The notes under the pieces were generated by a model, which did not search any database, was not told the origin of the DNA, and saw only the letters and a program-made list of their open reading frames with translations. Position numbers and translations under genes: made by a program. A stretch of 64,000 bases of DNA from Haloferax larsenii JCM 13917 (GTDB lineage Archaea; Halobacteriota; Halobacteria; Halobacteriales; Haloferacaceae), in contig NZ_AOLI01000019.1 in assembly GCF_000336955.1 (NCBI RefSeq), forward strand, positions 12,164 to 76,163, in the 5' to 3' direction. Each line of letters begins with the position of its first letter. The stretch's first letter is position 1. Below, in pieces: positions 52,520 through 60,796 of the stretch.

Positions 52520-53673
52520 GTACGATTCGCTTGGTCCGGCACCGACAGCGGCCCGTCACCGCGTGCAACGCTCCGAAGCCGTTCTCCGTGAACGTCGTCC
52601 GTGCGAAGTCGCTCGACGATGGGGCCTCGAAGCCACTCACACTCGTCTCCCGTTCCGACCGCGCTGTCTTCGCTCGGCAAGAACCGCTCGTAGACTGGCA
52701 GCCGCTCGTGAAGCGAAACGCCCGCTTCGTCGGCGATATCGGCGAGTTCTTGCAGCGCCGGCCACGCGTAGTCGGGGTTGACGTAGTCGTCCGTGACGGG
52801 CGAGACGCCGCCGAGGTCGTCGACGCCGCAGTCCACGAGCGACGCGGCTTCCGAGAGATTCGGCGGAACCTGCACCGACACCTCCGCTGGAAGCGCCGCG
52901 CGCGCCATCGAGACGACGCGGCGCATCGTCTCGATAGACGGGCGCTCGAAGTCAGACCGCTCGTTCGGCACGACGTTCTGAACGATGACTTCTTGGACGT
53001 GCCCGTAACGCTCGTGCAGGTCGCGGATGGCGAGCAGGCTCTCCGCGCGGTCGCGCCACGACTCGCCGATACCGACGAGGATGCCCGTGGTGAATGGCAT
53101 GCCAACCTCGCCCGCGGCGCGGATGGTGTTGAGTCGCTGCCCCGGCGTCTTTCGACGGTTTCCGGCGTGTGCGTCCACGTCGGCGGTGGTCTCCAGCATC
53201 ACGCCCATACTCGCGTTCAGTGGCGCGAGGTCGGCCAGCTGCTCGCGCGTAAGGTCGCCGGGGTTCGAATGCGGGAGGAGGCCTTCGTCGAGTGCGACCT
53301 CGCACGCGGCCGCGAGGTAGTCGAGGATGTCGTCGTATCCCCACTCGTCGAGTTGGCGATGAATCTCGGTGTACCGGTCGTCGGGTTCGTCGCCGAAGGT
53401 AAACAGCGCCTCCGTGCATCCGGCGTCAGCACCCATGCGAACCACGTCGCGAACCTCGTCGAGCGACATGAGCGTCGCCTGCCCGGGGATGTCGTAGTAC
53501 GTGCAGTAGGTACAGGTGTACCGGCACGCGGTCGTCAACGGCACGAACACGTTCCGCGAGAACGACACGGACTGTGGCTTCTCGACGTCGTCGGGGCCGA
53601 CCGAGAGGAGTCGGTCGACTTCGTCGGCGTCCACGTCGACTCCGACTCCGTACTCGTCGGCTCCGGGGAACAT
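52510..53673 (-). CDS. cofG: F420 biosynthesis protein CofG
   Basis: The 387-residue radical SAM enzyme has its cluster at C50-x3-C54-x2-C57 (CRYTCTYCTY). Conserved CofG blocks include GDEPDDRYTEI, LLPHSNPGDLTREQL and GILVGIGESWRDR. It makes one half of the FO ring system with CofH. The ATG MFPGADEYG is used; 78 more in-frame open codons lie upstream but are Arg-rich. The next gene upstream on the strand is cofC, 304 bases away. Confidence 0.92.
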   Translation of the reverse strand: MFPGADEYGVGVDVDADEVDRLLSVGPDDVEKPQSVSFSRNVFVPLTTACRYTCTYCTYYDIPGQATLMSLDEVRDVVRMGADAGCTEALFTFGDEPDDRYTEIHRQLDEWGYDDILDYLAAACEVALDEGLLPHSNPGDLTREQLADLAPLNASMGVMLETTADVDAHAGNRRKTPGQRLNTIRAAGEVGMPFTTGILVGIGESWRDRAESLLAIRDLHERYGHVQEVIVQNVVPNERSDFERPSIETMRRVVSMARAALPAEVSVQVPPNLSEAASLVDCGVDDLGGVSPVTDDYVNPDYAWPALQELADIADEAGVSLHERLPVYERFLPSEDSAVGTGDECEWLRGPIVERLRTDDVHGERLRSVARGDGPLSVPDQANRTQS

Positions 53674-53977
53674 ACCACTCGGTCTGTGGTGGAGGACAAA
53701 AAACGTGTCAGTCGCGGGGCTCACTGGTCGGAACCGATTGGCGAGAACGAAGTCGGAGTGTTGGTGCCAGACACTACTCCGACTCCTCCGTAAACCCGCC
53801 ACACACCTGAGAGACTCTTTGTAAGCGTCGGTCAGGTCGTAGCGTGGCGGCCGGAGTTTCACTGCCTCCCGCACCGCCGACAGACGGTTCGGAAGGGCGC
53901 GGCGCACGTGGCCTCAGTTCCCGCCGGCGCACAGACACACCGCGCCAAGCTACTGTTTACCGTGGAACATTATGGTC
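53674..53977. other. 304-base gap between cofC and cofG
   Basis: No gene is firmly supported here. On the minus strand the frame of cofG stays open for 78 codons, with one stretch (LRPPRYDLTDAYKESL) that looks somewhat protein-like. A T-rich cgttttttg box lies about 25-30 bases before the cofG ATG and could give a leaderless transcript. Confidence 0.4.
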
Positions 53978-54598
53978 CTATCGGCGCGCGCGAACTACGC
54001 CGACCCGGCCGTCGCCACGTTGGAGGCGGATTCCAGCGTCGACGACCCACTCGTGAGCGCGCCCTTCTCCGTGAAGGAGCACGTCGACGAAATCGGCGGG
54101 TTCGTCCACGTCGACGGCGAGGCGCAGTGAATCGACTTCGACGAACGTCGCCCCCGCCTCGTCGGCGAGGCGTCGGTGGTCGGCGATGGACGCACCGTGG
54201 TAATCGACCGAAAAGTCCGGGTGGCGGACGACGAGCGCGTTCGTGCCGCCACCGAGTCCGGGCGCAGCGACTACATCTCCCGCTGTCTCGAAGAGCCGAG
54301 CGAGAGCTTCGGGTGTCGCGAGCGCCAAATCCGCCATCACGACGGCGACAGGCGTGCCCGCCGCGAGTTGGTTGTTCACCGCGTCCGTGAGCGGGCGGTC
54401 GTCGACTGCGACGGGCGCGTCGATGGGTGCGTCGAGGGGAGCATCTGCGAGAACGAGTGGTGTCCCGCCGGCGTCACACACCGCATCGAGGACGTCTCGA
54501 AGCATCGCGACTGCGAAGTCGCGTCGCTCGGCGCCGTCGAGTAGTGGAGCGAGTCGCGTCTTCGGGGACTGTGCCCCGAAGGGAACGACCACTCGCAC
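53978..54598 (-). CDS. cofC: 2-phospho-L-lactate guanylyltransferase CofC
   Basis: The 206-residue protein has the CofC nucleotidyltransferase pattern: [19 protein letters not shown] at the start, then [14 protein letters not shown] and [14 protein letters not shown]. CofC activates 2-phospholactate with GTP to build the side chain of F420. It lies six bases after the membrane-protein gene that overlaps cetZ1, so F420 synthesis and cell-shape genes probably share a transcript. Confidence 0.92.
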   Translation of the reverse strand: MRVVVPFGAQSPKTRLAPLLDGAERRDFAVAMLRDVLDAVCDAGGTPLVLADAPLDAPIDAPVAVDDRPLTDAVNNQLAAGTPVAVVMADLALATPEALARLFETAGDVVAAPGLGGGTNALVVRHPDFSVDYHGASIADHRRLADEAGATFVEVDSLRLAVDVDEPADFVDVLLHGEGRAHEWVVDAGIRLQRGDGRVGVVRARR

Positions 54599-54604
54599 GG
54601 AGAA

Positions 54605-55399
54605 TCAGCCCAGTTTGTCGTAGGTCTGCTGCTGGGACTTCCAGTAGAGGAAGCCACCGGCGAGCAGTGCGACGACGACGAGCCCACCTGCTGCGTAGAT
54701 GAGCAGTTGGGTCGTCTGGCTCGACTGCTTCGCTTTGTTCGCGCGGGTCTCCGCTTCTTCGGCCAGCGTCGTCGCGAGGTCGAAGTTGCCGCTGTTGTAG
54801 GCGTCAACTGCGTTGTCGAACGACTGCTGTGCCTCCTTCGTGTTCGCGCCACTCACCGAACTGATGGTCGCCTGCGCGCTGTCGAGTTTGGCGCGCGCGG
54901 CGGCACTGTCTTCGGTGTAGTGGTTCACGTCCCACGTCTGGATGTGGTTGCTAGAGCCACCTTCGCGGGTCTGGTTGAGCGAGACTGCGGTGAACGTCTG
55001 TGCGGGGTCGTAGGAGTACTCCTCGACCGACGGCACCGTTCCGGTCACCTTGACTTCGACTTCGCTCGTCCCGTCGTCAGCGACGACCTGTGCGCCACTG
55101 AAGTTCTGCCCGTCGAAGGACTGCTGGTCGACTTTTGCGCCCGTCTGGTCGTAGTACGTGACGGTCCACGTCACGTCTTCGAGCTCAGTGCTTCCGGCGA
55201 GCGACCACGATTCGAGTTGTGGGTTCTTGTACAGTTCGTCGAGCGTGACCGACGCGGTCACTTTCGAGTCGGCCTGTGCTTCGCTCGGGACGTCGTCGGA
55301 CGCGACGCTCACGGCTCCTGCCGGGGCCACGAGGGCCGACAGCAGCACGACGAGCGCGAGCGCCAGCTTAGAAGAGCGACTCCAGCTCGTCTTCGTCAT
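54605..55399 (-). CDS. Membrane-anchored surface protein overlapping cetZ1
   Basis: The 264-residue protein has a signal peptide (LALALVVLLSALVAPAGA), an extracytoplasmic beta domain with a helical second part (SAQATISSVSGANTKEAQQ, then FDNAVDAYNSGNFDLA, TPR-like), one membrane helix (LLIYAAGGLVVVALLAGGFL) and the short tail YWKSQQQTYDKLG inside the cell. Its start lies 32 bases inside the cetZ1 coding region, so translation is coupled. I do not recognise the family. The arrangement suggests a membrane partner for CetZ1 that could link the cytoskeleton to the envelope; this is inference. Confidence 0.8.
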   Translation of the reverse strand: MTKTSWSRSSKLALALVVLLSALVAPAGAVSVASDDVPSEAQADSKVTASVTLDELYKNPQLESWSLAGSTELEDVTWTVTYYDQTGAKVDQQSFDGQNFSGAQVVADDGTSEVEVKVTGTVPSVEEYSYDPAQTFTAVSLNQTREGGSSNHIQTWDVNHYTEDSAAARAKLDSAQATISSVSGANTKEAQQSFDNAVDAYNSGNFDLATTLAEEAETRANKAKQSSQTTQLLIYAAGGLVVVALLAGGFLYWKSQQQTYDKLG

Positions 55400-56555
55400 C
55401 GTTTATGAGGTTCTCCAAGTTCGAATCGCTCTCCTGACGGATCTCTTCGATGTTGTCTTGCGCCTCGATGGCGACCTGCTGGAGCTCCTTGATGCGTGGC
55501 ACGTTGGTCACGCCCGAAAGGAGGATGACACTGGCGACTTTTCCGGCGCCCGGAATCGGGTAGTCGCCGCCGCGAACTTCCATGGACCCGGTCTGCTCCT
55601 CGATCCATTTCCGCCCGCGCTCTATGCCTTTCCGGTTCAGATGCTCCGGCGGGCCAGCGAGTACGAGCAGCGCGCGCTCGGCACCTTCGATCTCACACGG
55701 GAGTGTGAGGCGGCCGAGTGCAGCCTTGCGTACGAGGCTGGTGATGCGGTTCGTCGTGTGGGCGGTGTCGAGGTTGTCGTCGGGTTCGTCACCGCCAGTG
55801 AGTCGCGACAGGAGGCCGCTACTCTTGTTCTCTCGCGGTTCGACACCCTCGGAGGCGTAGCCGACGGTCGAGACGCCGCCGCCAGCCAGTGTGTTGATAA
55901 TCTCCGAGGAGTCGACGACAGATTCTGCGACTTCCTGTCCGTCCTTGACCTCGCCGGCGCCGAAGAGGACGCCGAAGCGGTTGACGATTTCCTGGTTAAT
56001 CTCGTCGTAGCCGCCCTGCACCGATTCGCCGGTCTTTCGCCACGCGTCGTTGTCGAACACGAGGAGGTTGTCGACCTCGCGGACGAACGTCTGGAACGAG
56101 CGTGCGGCGTTGAGAGTGTAGATACCACCCTCGTCGGACCCCGGCAGGATGCCGAGGCCGTAGACAGGCTCAGTGTAGATGCGTTTGAGGTGTTTCGCGA
56201 GGACCGGCGCGCCGCCGGACCCGGTACCGCCACCGAGTCCAGAGACCACGAGGAAGGCATCGACTTCGTGAACTGGGATGCTATCGATTGCACCCTGCAC
56301 TTCGTCGATGTCTTCTTCGGCGATTTCCGCGCCTAGTTCGTTGTCCGCACCGACGCCATGCCCCTTCACGCGGGACTGGCCGATGAGGACGCGCTGGTCC
56401 TTCGGGATGTTTTCGAGTCCGAGCAAGTCGGCTTTCGCCGAGTTGACTGCAACTGCTGCACGGACGATGTCCGAGTTGCGTTGCCGGTCGTACTCGACGA
56501 ATTTGTCGACGATCTTTCCCCCGGCTTGCCCGAATCCGATCATTGCGAGCTTCAT
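55368..56555 (-). CDS. cetZ1: Tubulin-like cell-shape protein CetZ1
   Basis: The 395-residue protein has the tubulin/FtsZ GTP-binding core: MIGFGQAGGKIVDKF at the start and the signature LGGGTGSG at 107-114. E218, in the T7-type catalytic loop region, matches the site of the published E218A mutant of Haloferax CetZ1. CetZ1 controls the change from plate to rod cells and motility, and is not needed for division. The C terminus is an acidic tail (INDDEDELESLF). A cttatg box with flanking inverted repeats lies about 50 bases upstream. Confidence 0.93.
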   Translation of the reverse strand: MKLAMIGFGQAGGKIVDKFVEYDRQRNSDIVRAAVAVNSAKADLLGLENIPKDQRVLIGQSRVKGHGVGADNELGAEIAEEDIDEVQGAIDSIPVHEVDAFLVVSGLGGGTGSGGAPVLAKHLKRIYTEPVYGLGILPGSDEGGIYTLNAARSFQTFVREVDNLLVFDNDAWRKTGESVQGGYDEINQEIVNRFGVLFGAGEVKDGQEVAESVVDSSEIINTLAGGGVSTVGYASEGVEPRENKSSGLLSRLTGGDEPDDNLDTAHTTNRITSLVRKAALGRLTLPCEIEGAERALLVLAGPPEHLNRKGIERGRKWIEEQTGSMEVRGGDYPIPGAGKVASVILLSGVTNVPRIKELQQVAIEAQDNIEEIRQESDSNLENLINDDEDELESLF

Positions 56556-56593
56556 AGGTTCGGTCCCCTCGCCATTGCGTGAAAGCCAGTACG

Positions 56594-56611
56594 AACGCAG
56601 ACATAAGCGTT
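56594..56611. promoter_or_regulatory. Putative cetZ1 promoter with inverted repeat
   Basis: On the minus strand a TATA-like cttatg (56602-56607) lies about 50 bases before the cetZ1 ATG and would give a leader of about 24 bases. It is flanked by the 5-bp inverted repeat aacgc/gcgtt (56594-56598 and 56607-56611), a possible regulator site. Confidence 0.4.
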
Positions 56612-56818
56612 GTGATGGCCAGGTGTCAACCCAGGAACAGATTAGCTGGAAAAAACGGCGGACGGAGGCGGAATTTTAAGCAATCATTATTCTGGCTGAC
56701 GGACGCGTGACATTATCAATATTCGTGATTTATATATGATTAACAGGGTTTCTCGGTGTTTGGACCCGAGAAACGACCCGATTGTTCAGTTCGGTCGGGT
56801 CGGCCGCACGGCGTGTTC

Positions 56819-57724
56819 TCAGTTCCGTTTCGAGAGGAACTCCCCGAACGTCTTCAGCGACGATTTGTCGACGCCGAAGGAACCGATGTCGTTGTTTGCG
56901 ACCGCGTTGTCGATTTTGAGTGACCGGTACTGGTCGGCACCCATCGGGAAGCCGGGGACGAACCCGAGCGTCGTGAGACCGACCCGAGCCAGCGGCATCG
57001 GCAGCGGCACGATGGTGATGGACTTCCCTTCAGACTCGTATATCATCTCTGTCACGTCCCGGAGCGTGAGTATCTCCGGGCCGCCGATTTCGTAGGTCTC
57101 ACCCACGTGCGCGTCGTCTTCGATGGCTTCGCCGAACATGGGCGTGAGGTCGTCAATCCAGATTGGCTGGAACCGCGTCCGGCCGTTCCCGGGCAGCGGG
57201 TACAGGGGGACGCCGGGCGCGAACATCCCCTTGAGCTTCTTCGTGAAGTCGATTATCTCCGCGCCCTCGCCGAAGATAATCGACGGCCGGAAGATGGTCC
57301 AGTCGAGGCCGGACGACTTCACCGCGTTTTCGGCTTTTCCTTTCGACCGGATGTACGCCGTGTCTGCGTCCGGGTCCGCGCCGAGCGCACTCATCTGCAC
57401 TAGGCGGGGCACGTCGTGTGCCTCGGCGGCTTTCACGACGTTCTCGGTGCCTTGCCAGTTGACGATGTCGTGCATCCGGTAGCCGCCGTCCGGCTTGAAC
57501 AGCGGCGAGAGGGCGACGAGGTTCACGACGGCGTCTTTCCCCTCGAACGCGTCGGTGATGGAGTCGTAATCCGTGACGTCGCCGACGGCCGTCTCGACGC
57601 CCTCCGGGAGGTCCTCGCTAGTGGGGTTGCGTGACATCGCAGTCACGCTGTGCCCGCGCGACTTCAGCTCTCGGCAGAGGTTACTACCGACGAATCCGCT
57701 TCCGCCGACAACAAGGACTTTCAT
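56819..57724 (-). CDS. NDUFA9-like NAD(P)-binding protein (atypical SDR)
   Basis: The 301-residue protein starts with the Rossmann motif VVGGSGFVGSNLCREL and resembles the group named after the NDUFA9 subunit of complex I: RLVQMSALGADPDA, then YIRSKGKAENAVKSSGLDW and FRPSIIFGEG. Members bind NAD(P)H but their reaction is uncertain. It is on the same strand as cetZ1 but separated from it by 263 bases that include the cetZ1 promoter and a hairpin (cgacccga/tcgggtcg) that may end this transcript. Confidence 0.82.
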   Translation of the reverse strand: MKVLVVGGSGFVGSNLCRELKSRGHSVTAMSRNPTSEDLPEGVETAVGDVTDYDSITDAFEGKDAVVNLVALSPLFKPDGGYRMHDIVNWQGTENVVKAAEAHDVPRLVQMSALGADPDADTAYIRSKGKAENAVKSSGLDWTIFRPSIIFGEGAEIIDFTKKLKGMFAPGVPLYPLPGNGRTRFQPIWIDDLTPMFGEAIEDDAHVGETYEIGGPEILTLRDVTEMIYESEGKSITIVPLPMPLARVGLTTLGFVPGFPMGADQYRSLKIDNAVANNDIGSFGVDKSSLKTFGEFLSKRN

Positions 57725-57849
57725 AGCGAATTATTCGGCGGAGCGAGCCTAAAGCTAACGGGAGTTCGAGGTGGATTTCGCCGGAGTAGTTGCCGACGAC
57801 AAGAGTGTTCGGTAGACCGAGGATTCGAGTCAGTTCGGCGGTGTGTCTG

Positions 57850-58122
57850 TCACGCCAATATCGGTGGCATAAGCGGACCATCTGTCCGCTTAATCATCTT
57901 CCCGCCTTCGTCGTAGACGACGACTTCCTCGTGTTCGTAGTGCCATTCGTCGGGGGCCTCACACGGTGTTGCAACCTCTCGAAGCTTGGTTGCGAAGCCT
58001 TCGTCTCCCAGTGGCACCGTCTCGTCGTACCAGACGACACTGTACGGTAACGACACTGGGAGGAGTGCATCCCATCGGTTACTCACGGAACAACACATGT
58101 GGTCATCGTGTTGGGTTGACAT
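57850..58122 (-). CDS. Small conserved hypothetical protein
   Basis: The ATG at 58122 gives 90 residues: a short polar start with CC, a WYDETVPLGDEGFATKLREV element, then WHYEHEEVVVYDEGGKMIKR. A compact beta protein is likely. I do not recognise a function. It is divergent from tmk, and the reading frame open further upstream is not protein-like. Confidence 0.68.
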   Translation of the reverse strand: MSTQHDDHMCCSVSNRWDALLPVSLPYSVVWYDETVPLGDEGFATKLREVATPCEAPDEWHYEHEEVVVYDEGGKMIKRTDGPLMPPILA

Positions 58123-58133
58123 TATCGTTACGG

Positions 58134-58208
58134 CAGTTTGTGGCGCGTGTCGCCCCGGCAGTTCGGGGTGAGTATCGCTGCGCCAGTTCGGGGCGCTTTT
58201 TTCGCAGG
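58134..58208. repeat. 25-bp periodic repeat in the tmk promoter region
   Basis: Three 25-bp units begin at 58134, 58159 and 58184 with cagttt or cagttcgggg; units 2 and 3 share an identical first ten bases, and units 1 and 2 agree at 17 of 25. The third contains the T-run used as the tmk promoter. Confidence 0.7.
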
Positions 58209-58225
58209 GGCGACTCGGGGGACGT

Positions 58226-58819
58226 ATGCTCGTCACCCTCGAGGGACTCGACGGAAGTGGGAAGACCACCGTCTGGGAGGCGCTCCGTGACACGTATTCG
58301 GACGCGGTCTTCACACGAGAACCAACCGACGATTCGTGGTACGGTGAGGCGGTCAACCGCGCTATCGGCGACGACGACGCCGACCCGCTCGCGACGCTGT
58401 TTCTGTTCACCGCCGACCACGCCGACCATCTCTCGCGCGTCGTTCGACCCGCCCTCGACGCGGGTGAACTCGTTATCTCTGACCGGTACTCCGACTCTCG
58501 GTACGCCTATCAGGGTGCCTCGCTCCGCGACAGCGACCTGAAGCGCCCGATGGAGTACATCAGGGGAATTCACTCGGCGTTCACTCGCCCGCCGGACAAG
58601 ACCATCTTCCTCGACGTCGACCCCGAGACGGCCGCCGCTCGGAGTGGGTCGACGAACAAGTTCGAACAGGCGGCGTACCTCGCCGAGGTGCGCGCGAACT
58701 ACGAGCGACTCATCGAGGCGGAGCCGGACCGGTTCGTCAGAATCGACGCCACACAGTCACCCGAAGAGGTTCTCGACGAAGTCGAAGCGGCCCTGGACGA
58801 CATTCTCGCCGACGCGTAG
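58226..58819 (+). CDS. tmk: Thymidylate kinase
   Basis: The 197-residue protein has the P-loop [11 protein letters not shown], the DR-Y motif [13 protein letters not shown] and the lid region [15 protein letters not shown]. It phosphorylates dTMP to dTDP for DNA synthesis. A gcttttttc box centred 27 bases before the ATG suggests a leaderless transcript. It is slightly shorter than many bacterial enzymes, mainly in the lid. Confidence 0.93.
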   Translation: MLVTLEGLDGSGKTTVWEALRDTYSDAVFTREPTDDSWYGEAVNRAIGDDDADPLATLFLFTADHADHLSRVVRPALDAGELVISDRYSDSRYAYQGASLRDSDLKRPMEYIRGIHSAFTRPPDKTIFLDVDPETAAARSGSTNKFEQAAYLAEVRANYERLIEAEPDRFVRIDATQSPEEVLDEVEAALDDILADA

Positions 58820-58859
58820 GGCCTTCAGTCGTACCCCTCACGCCCGAAGTGGTGTCCCG

Positions 58860-59180
58860 CTACCGCGACTCGGGAAGGTTCTCGTACTCTTCCGGGGGTG
58901 GGACGTACAGCGTGTCGATGGTGAAACCGAGGACCAGCGGCATCCCAATCATCACGCCGAACGCCGCCGCGGCACTGCCGAGGTTCACGCCGATACCGAG
59001 CACGCCCGAGAAGACGAGCGTGGACACGAACAGTACCAGCGGGATGAGGAACAGGGCGTAGAGGATGTACCCCCACTGCGTCTTCAATCGGAGGCGGAAG
59101 AAGCGCGTCATGACCGCCGCGATGAGGGTGTGAAGCACGAGTACGACGCCCATCAGCGCGAGGTTGACCACCGAGACCAT
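58860..59180 (-). CDS. Small hypothetical membrane protein
   Basis: The 106-residue protein has three helices (MGVVLVLHTLIAAVMTRFF, then YALFLIPLVLFVSTLVFSGVL and FGVMIGMPLVLGFTID) and a polar tail ending PPPEEYENLPESR. The pattern is common in haloarchaea, but I cannot assign a function. It lies between the convergent tmk and the TSP3 protein. Confidence 0.7.
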   Translation of the reverse strand: MVSVVNLALMGVVLVLHTLIAAVMTRFFRLRLKTQWGYILYALFLIPLVLFVSTLVFSGVLGIGVNLGSAAAAFGVMIGMPLVLGFTIDTLYVPPPEEYENLPESR

Positions 59181-59228
59181 ACCGGGGGTTAGTATCGGGG
59201 CGTCTTTTCCCTGTCGCTCCCGGCGGGG

Positions 59229-60602
59229 CTATTCGGCGCGGAAGGGGTTGGTTCCCGCGTCGAGTTCGTCGGTGTTCGAGACACCGTCGTCGTCGAAGTC
59301 GTCGTCCACGACGCGATTTTCGGGGTCGGTCGGGTCGAGACCCGCTTCGAGTTCGACGCGGTCACTCAGCCCGTCGCCGTCGGTGTCGTGGTCGCTCGCG
59401 TCCAGGCCGATAGCCTGCTCGTAGTCGTTGGCGAGTCCGTCGCCGTCCCAATCGTCGATTTGCGCGTCGTCGCTGGCGTCAGTCGGGTCCGTTCCGGCCT
59501 CGATTTCGACGCCGTCGTACGCCCCGCCACCGTCGGTGTCGGGGTCCTTCGGGTCGGTCGTGTAGCGTTCGTACACCTCGTCGCCGTCGAGGTAGCCGTC
59601 ACCGTCGTAATCGGGGTCGGCGGGGTTGAGCCCGCCTTGCTGCTCGCTGTCGTCTTCGAGGCCATCGCCGTCGGTGTCTGACTGTTGGATGCTCACGTCA
59701 CCATCGACCGGGTCGCCGCCGAGACTGTTCCACTCGGCGAGGTCGCTGCTCCCGTCGCCGTCGGTGTCGGGATTGTACGGGTCCGTCGGCGCAGTCCGTT
59801 CGAGGGCGTCGCCCACCTTGTCACGGTCGCTGTCGCGGTCATTGTAGTTCGGCAGTCCGTCGCCGTCGGTGTCGGTGTCGTACCACGCGGGCGCGCCGTC
59901 GTTGTCCACGTCTGACGGCCAGGTGTCGAAGCGCTCGCGGGCCGTCGAGATGCCGTCGCCGTCGTCGTCCCAGTCCTCCACGTTGGGGACGCCGTCGCCG
60001 TCGAGGTCACCCGCGCGCTCGTCGCTGTCAGGGATACCGTCGCTGTCTGTGTCCGTCGGTCCTGCCGACTCGACCGTTTCAGAGTCCTCCGCGGGCGTGG
60101 CGTCTGCTGTCTCGTCGGTGGCTGTCGAATCGTCAGCCGTCGTTTCGTCTCCCTGGTCCGCGTCGTCAGTCTCGTCGCTGTCGTCACCGCCCGAAGCAAC
60201 TGCGTCGTCCGTGTCGTCCGTGTCCGCGTCGTCCGTATCATCCGAATCGTCCGACTCACCTGCTTCGTCTCCACTCGTCGCCCCGTCTGTACTCCCCGTC
60301 GATTCGACGGTCGTATTCTCACCGTCCTCCGTCGATTCGTCTGTCGAGTTCGCTTCTGTCTCGGTCGGGGTGTTCGTCTCGTCCGTCTCGTCTGTCTCGG
60401 TAGTCGTCGTCTCGTTGTCTCCGATGGCACCGACGCTCTCCGAATCGTCGAGTGAACCAGTCGAGCCAGCGCCCGACTCGGTGTCGGTCGCGGGCACGAG
60501 AGGACCACCGAAGCCAGCACCGCCGAGGGCGGCGAGCATGACGACCGCCCCGAGCGCCGTCGCGGCGATAGCCTTCGCGCTCTCCTGCAGACGTGGATAC
60601 AT
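59229..60602 (-). CDS. Secreted TSP3-type calcium-binding repeat protein
   Basis: The ATG at 60602 gives 457 residues. A signal peptide (AIAATALGAVVMLAALGGAG) is followed by a Thr/Asp/Glu-rich disordered region of about 130 residues. Then come eight or so TSP3-type repeats with DTDGDGLxD or similar calcium-binding loops (for example DTDGDGLPNYNDRDSD). Such repeats coat the cell surface and bind calcium. It ends DAGTNPFRAE with no anchor, so it is probably released or linked through other proteins. Confidence 0.82.
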   Translation of the reverse strand: MYPRLQESAKAIAATALGAVVMLAALGGAGFGGPLVPATDTESGAGSTGSLDDSESVGAIGDNETTTTETDETDETNTPTETEANSTDESTEDGENTTVESTGSTDGATSGDEAGESDDSDDTDDADTDDTDDAVASGGDDSDETDDADQGDETTADDSTATDETADATPAEDSETVESAGPTDTDSDGIPDSDERAGDLDGDGVPNVEDWDDDGDGISTARERFDTWPSDVDNDGAPAWYDTDTDGDGLPNYNDRDSDRDKVGDALERTAPTDPYNPDTDGDGSSDLAEWNSLGGDPVDGDVSIQQSDTDGDGLEDDSEQQGGLNPADPDYDGDGYLDGDEVYERYTTDPKDPDTDGGGAYDGVEIEAGTDPTDASDDAQIDDWDGDGLANDYEQAIGLDASDHDTDGDGLSDRVELEAGLDPTDPENRVVDDDFDDDGVSNTDELDAGTNPFRAE

Positions 60603-60796
60603 AGCCCAGTCGAGACAGAGGAGGTGAATTGCTATCCAGTCGCTACGTCGCATTAATAGATTATTTTTGAAGCACGTTACGCGCGAGTCGCCAGGCCGCG
60701 TGGCGACGCGAATTGACCGACCCAACCGGAGTCAGTCGAGTGACACCAGGGTCCAAACCGGGGACGTTTATCACGAAGGACCGTGACCCTCCGCGC

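Noticed and set aside
58175-58203. Hairpin plus T-run as a terminator before tmk
   Set aside because: The T-run lies exactly at promoter distance from the tmk ATG, and no plus-strand gene ends just upstream.
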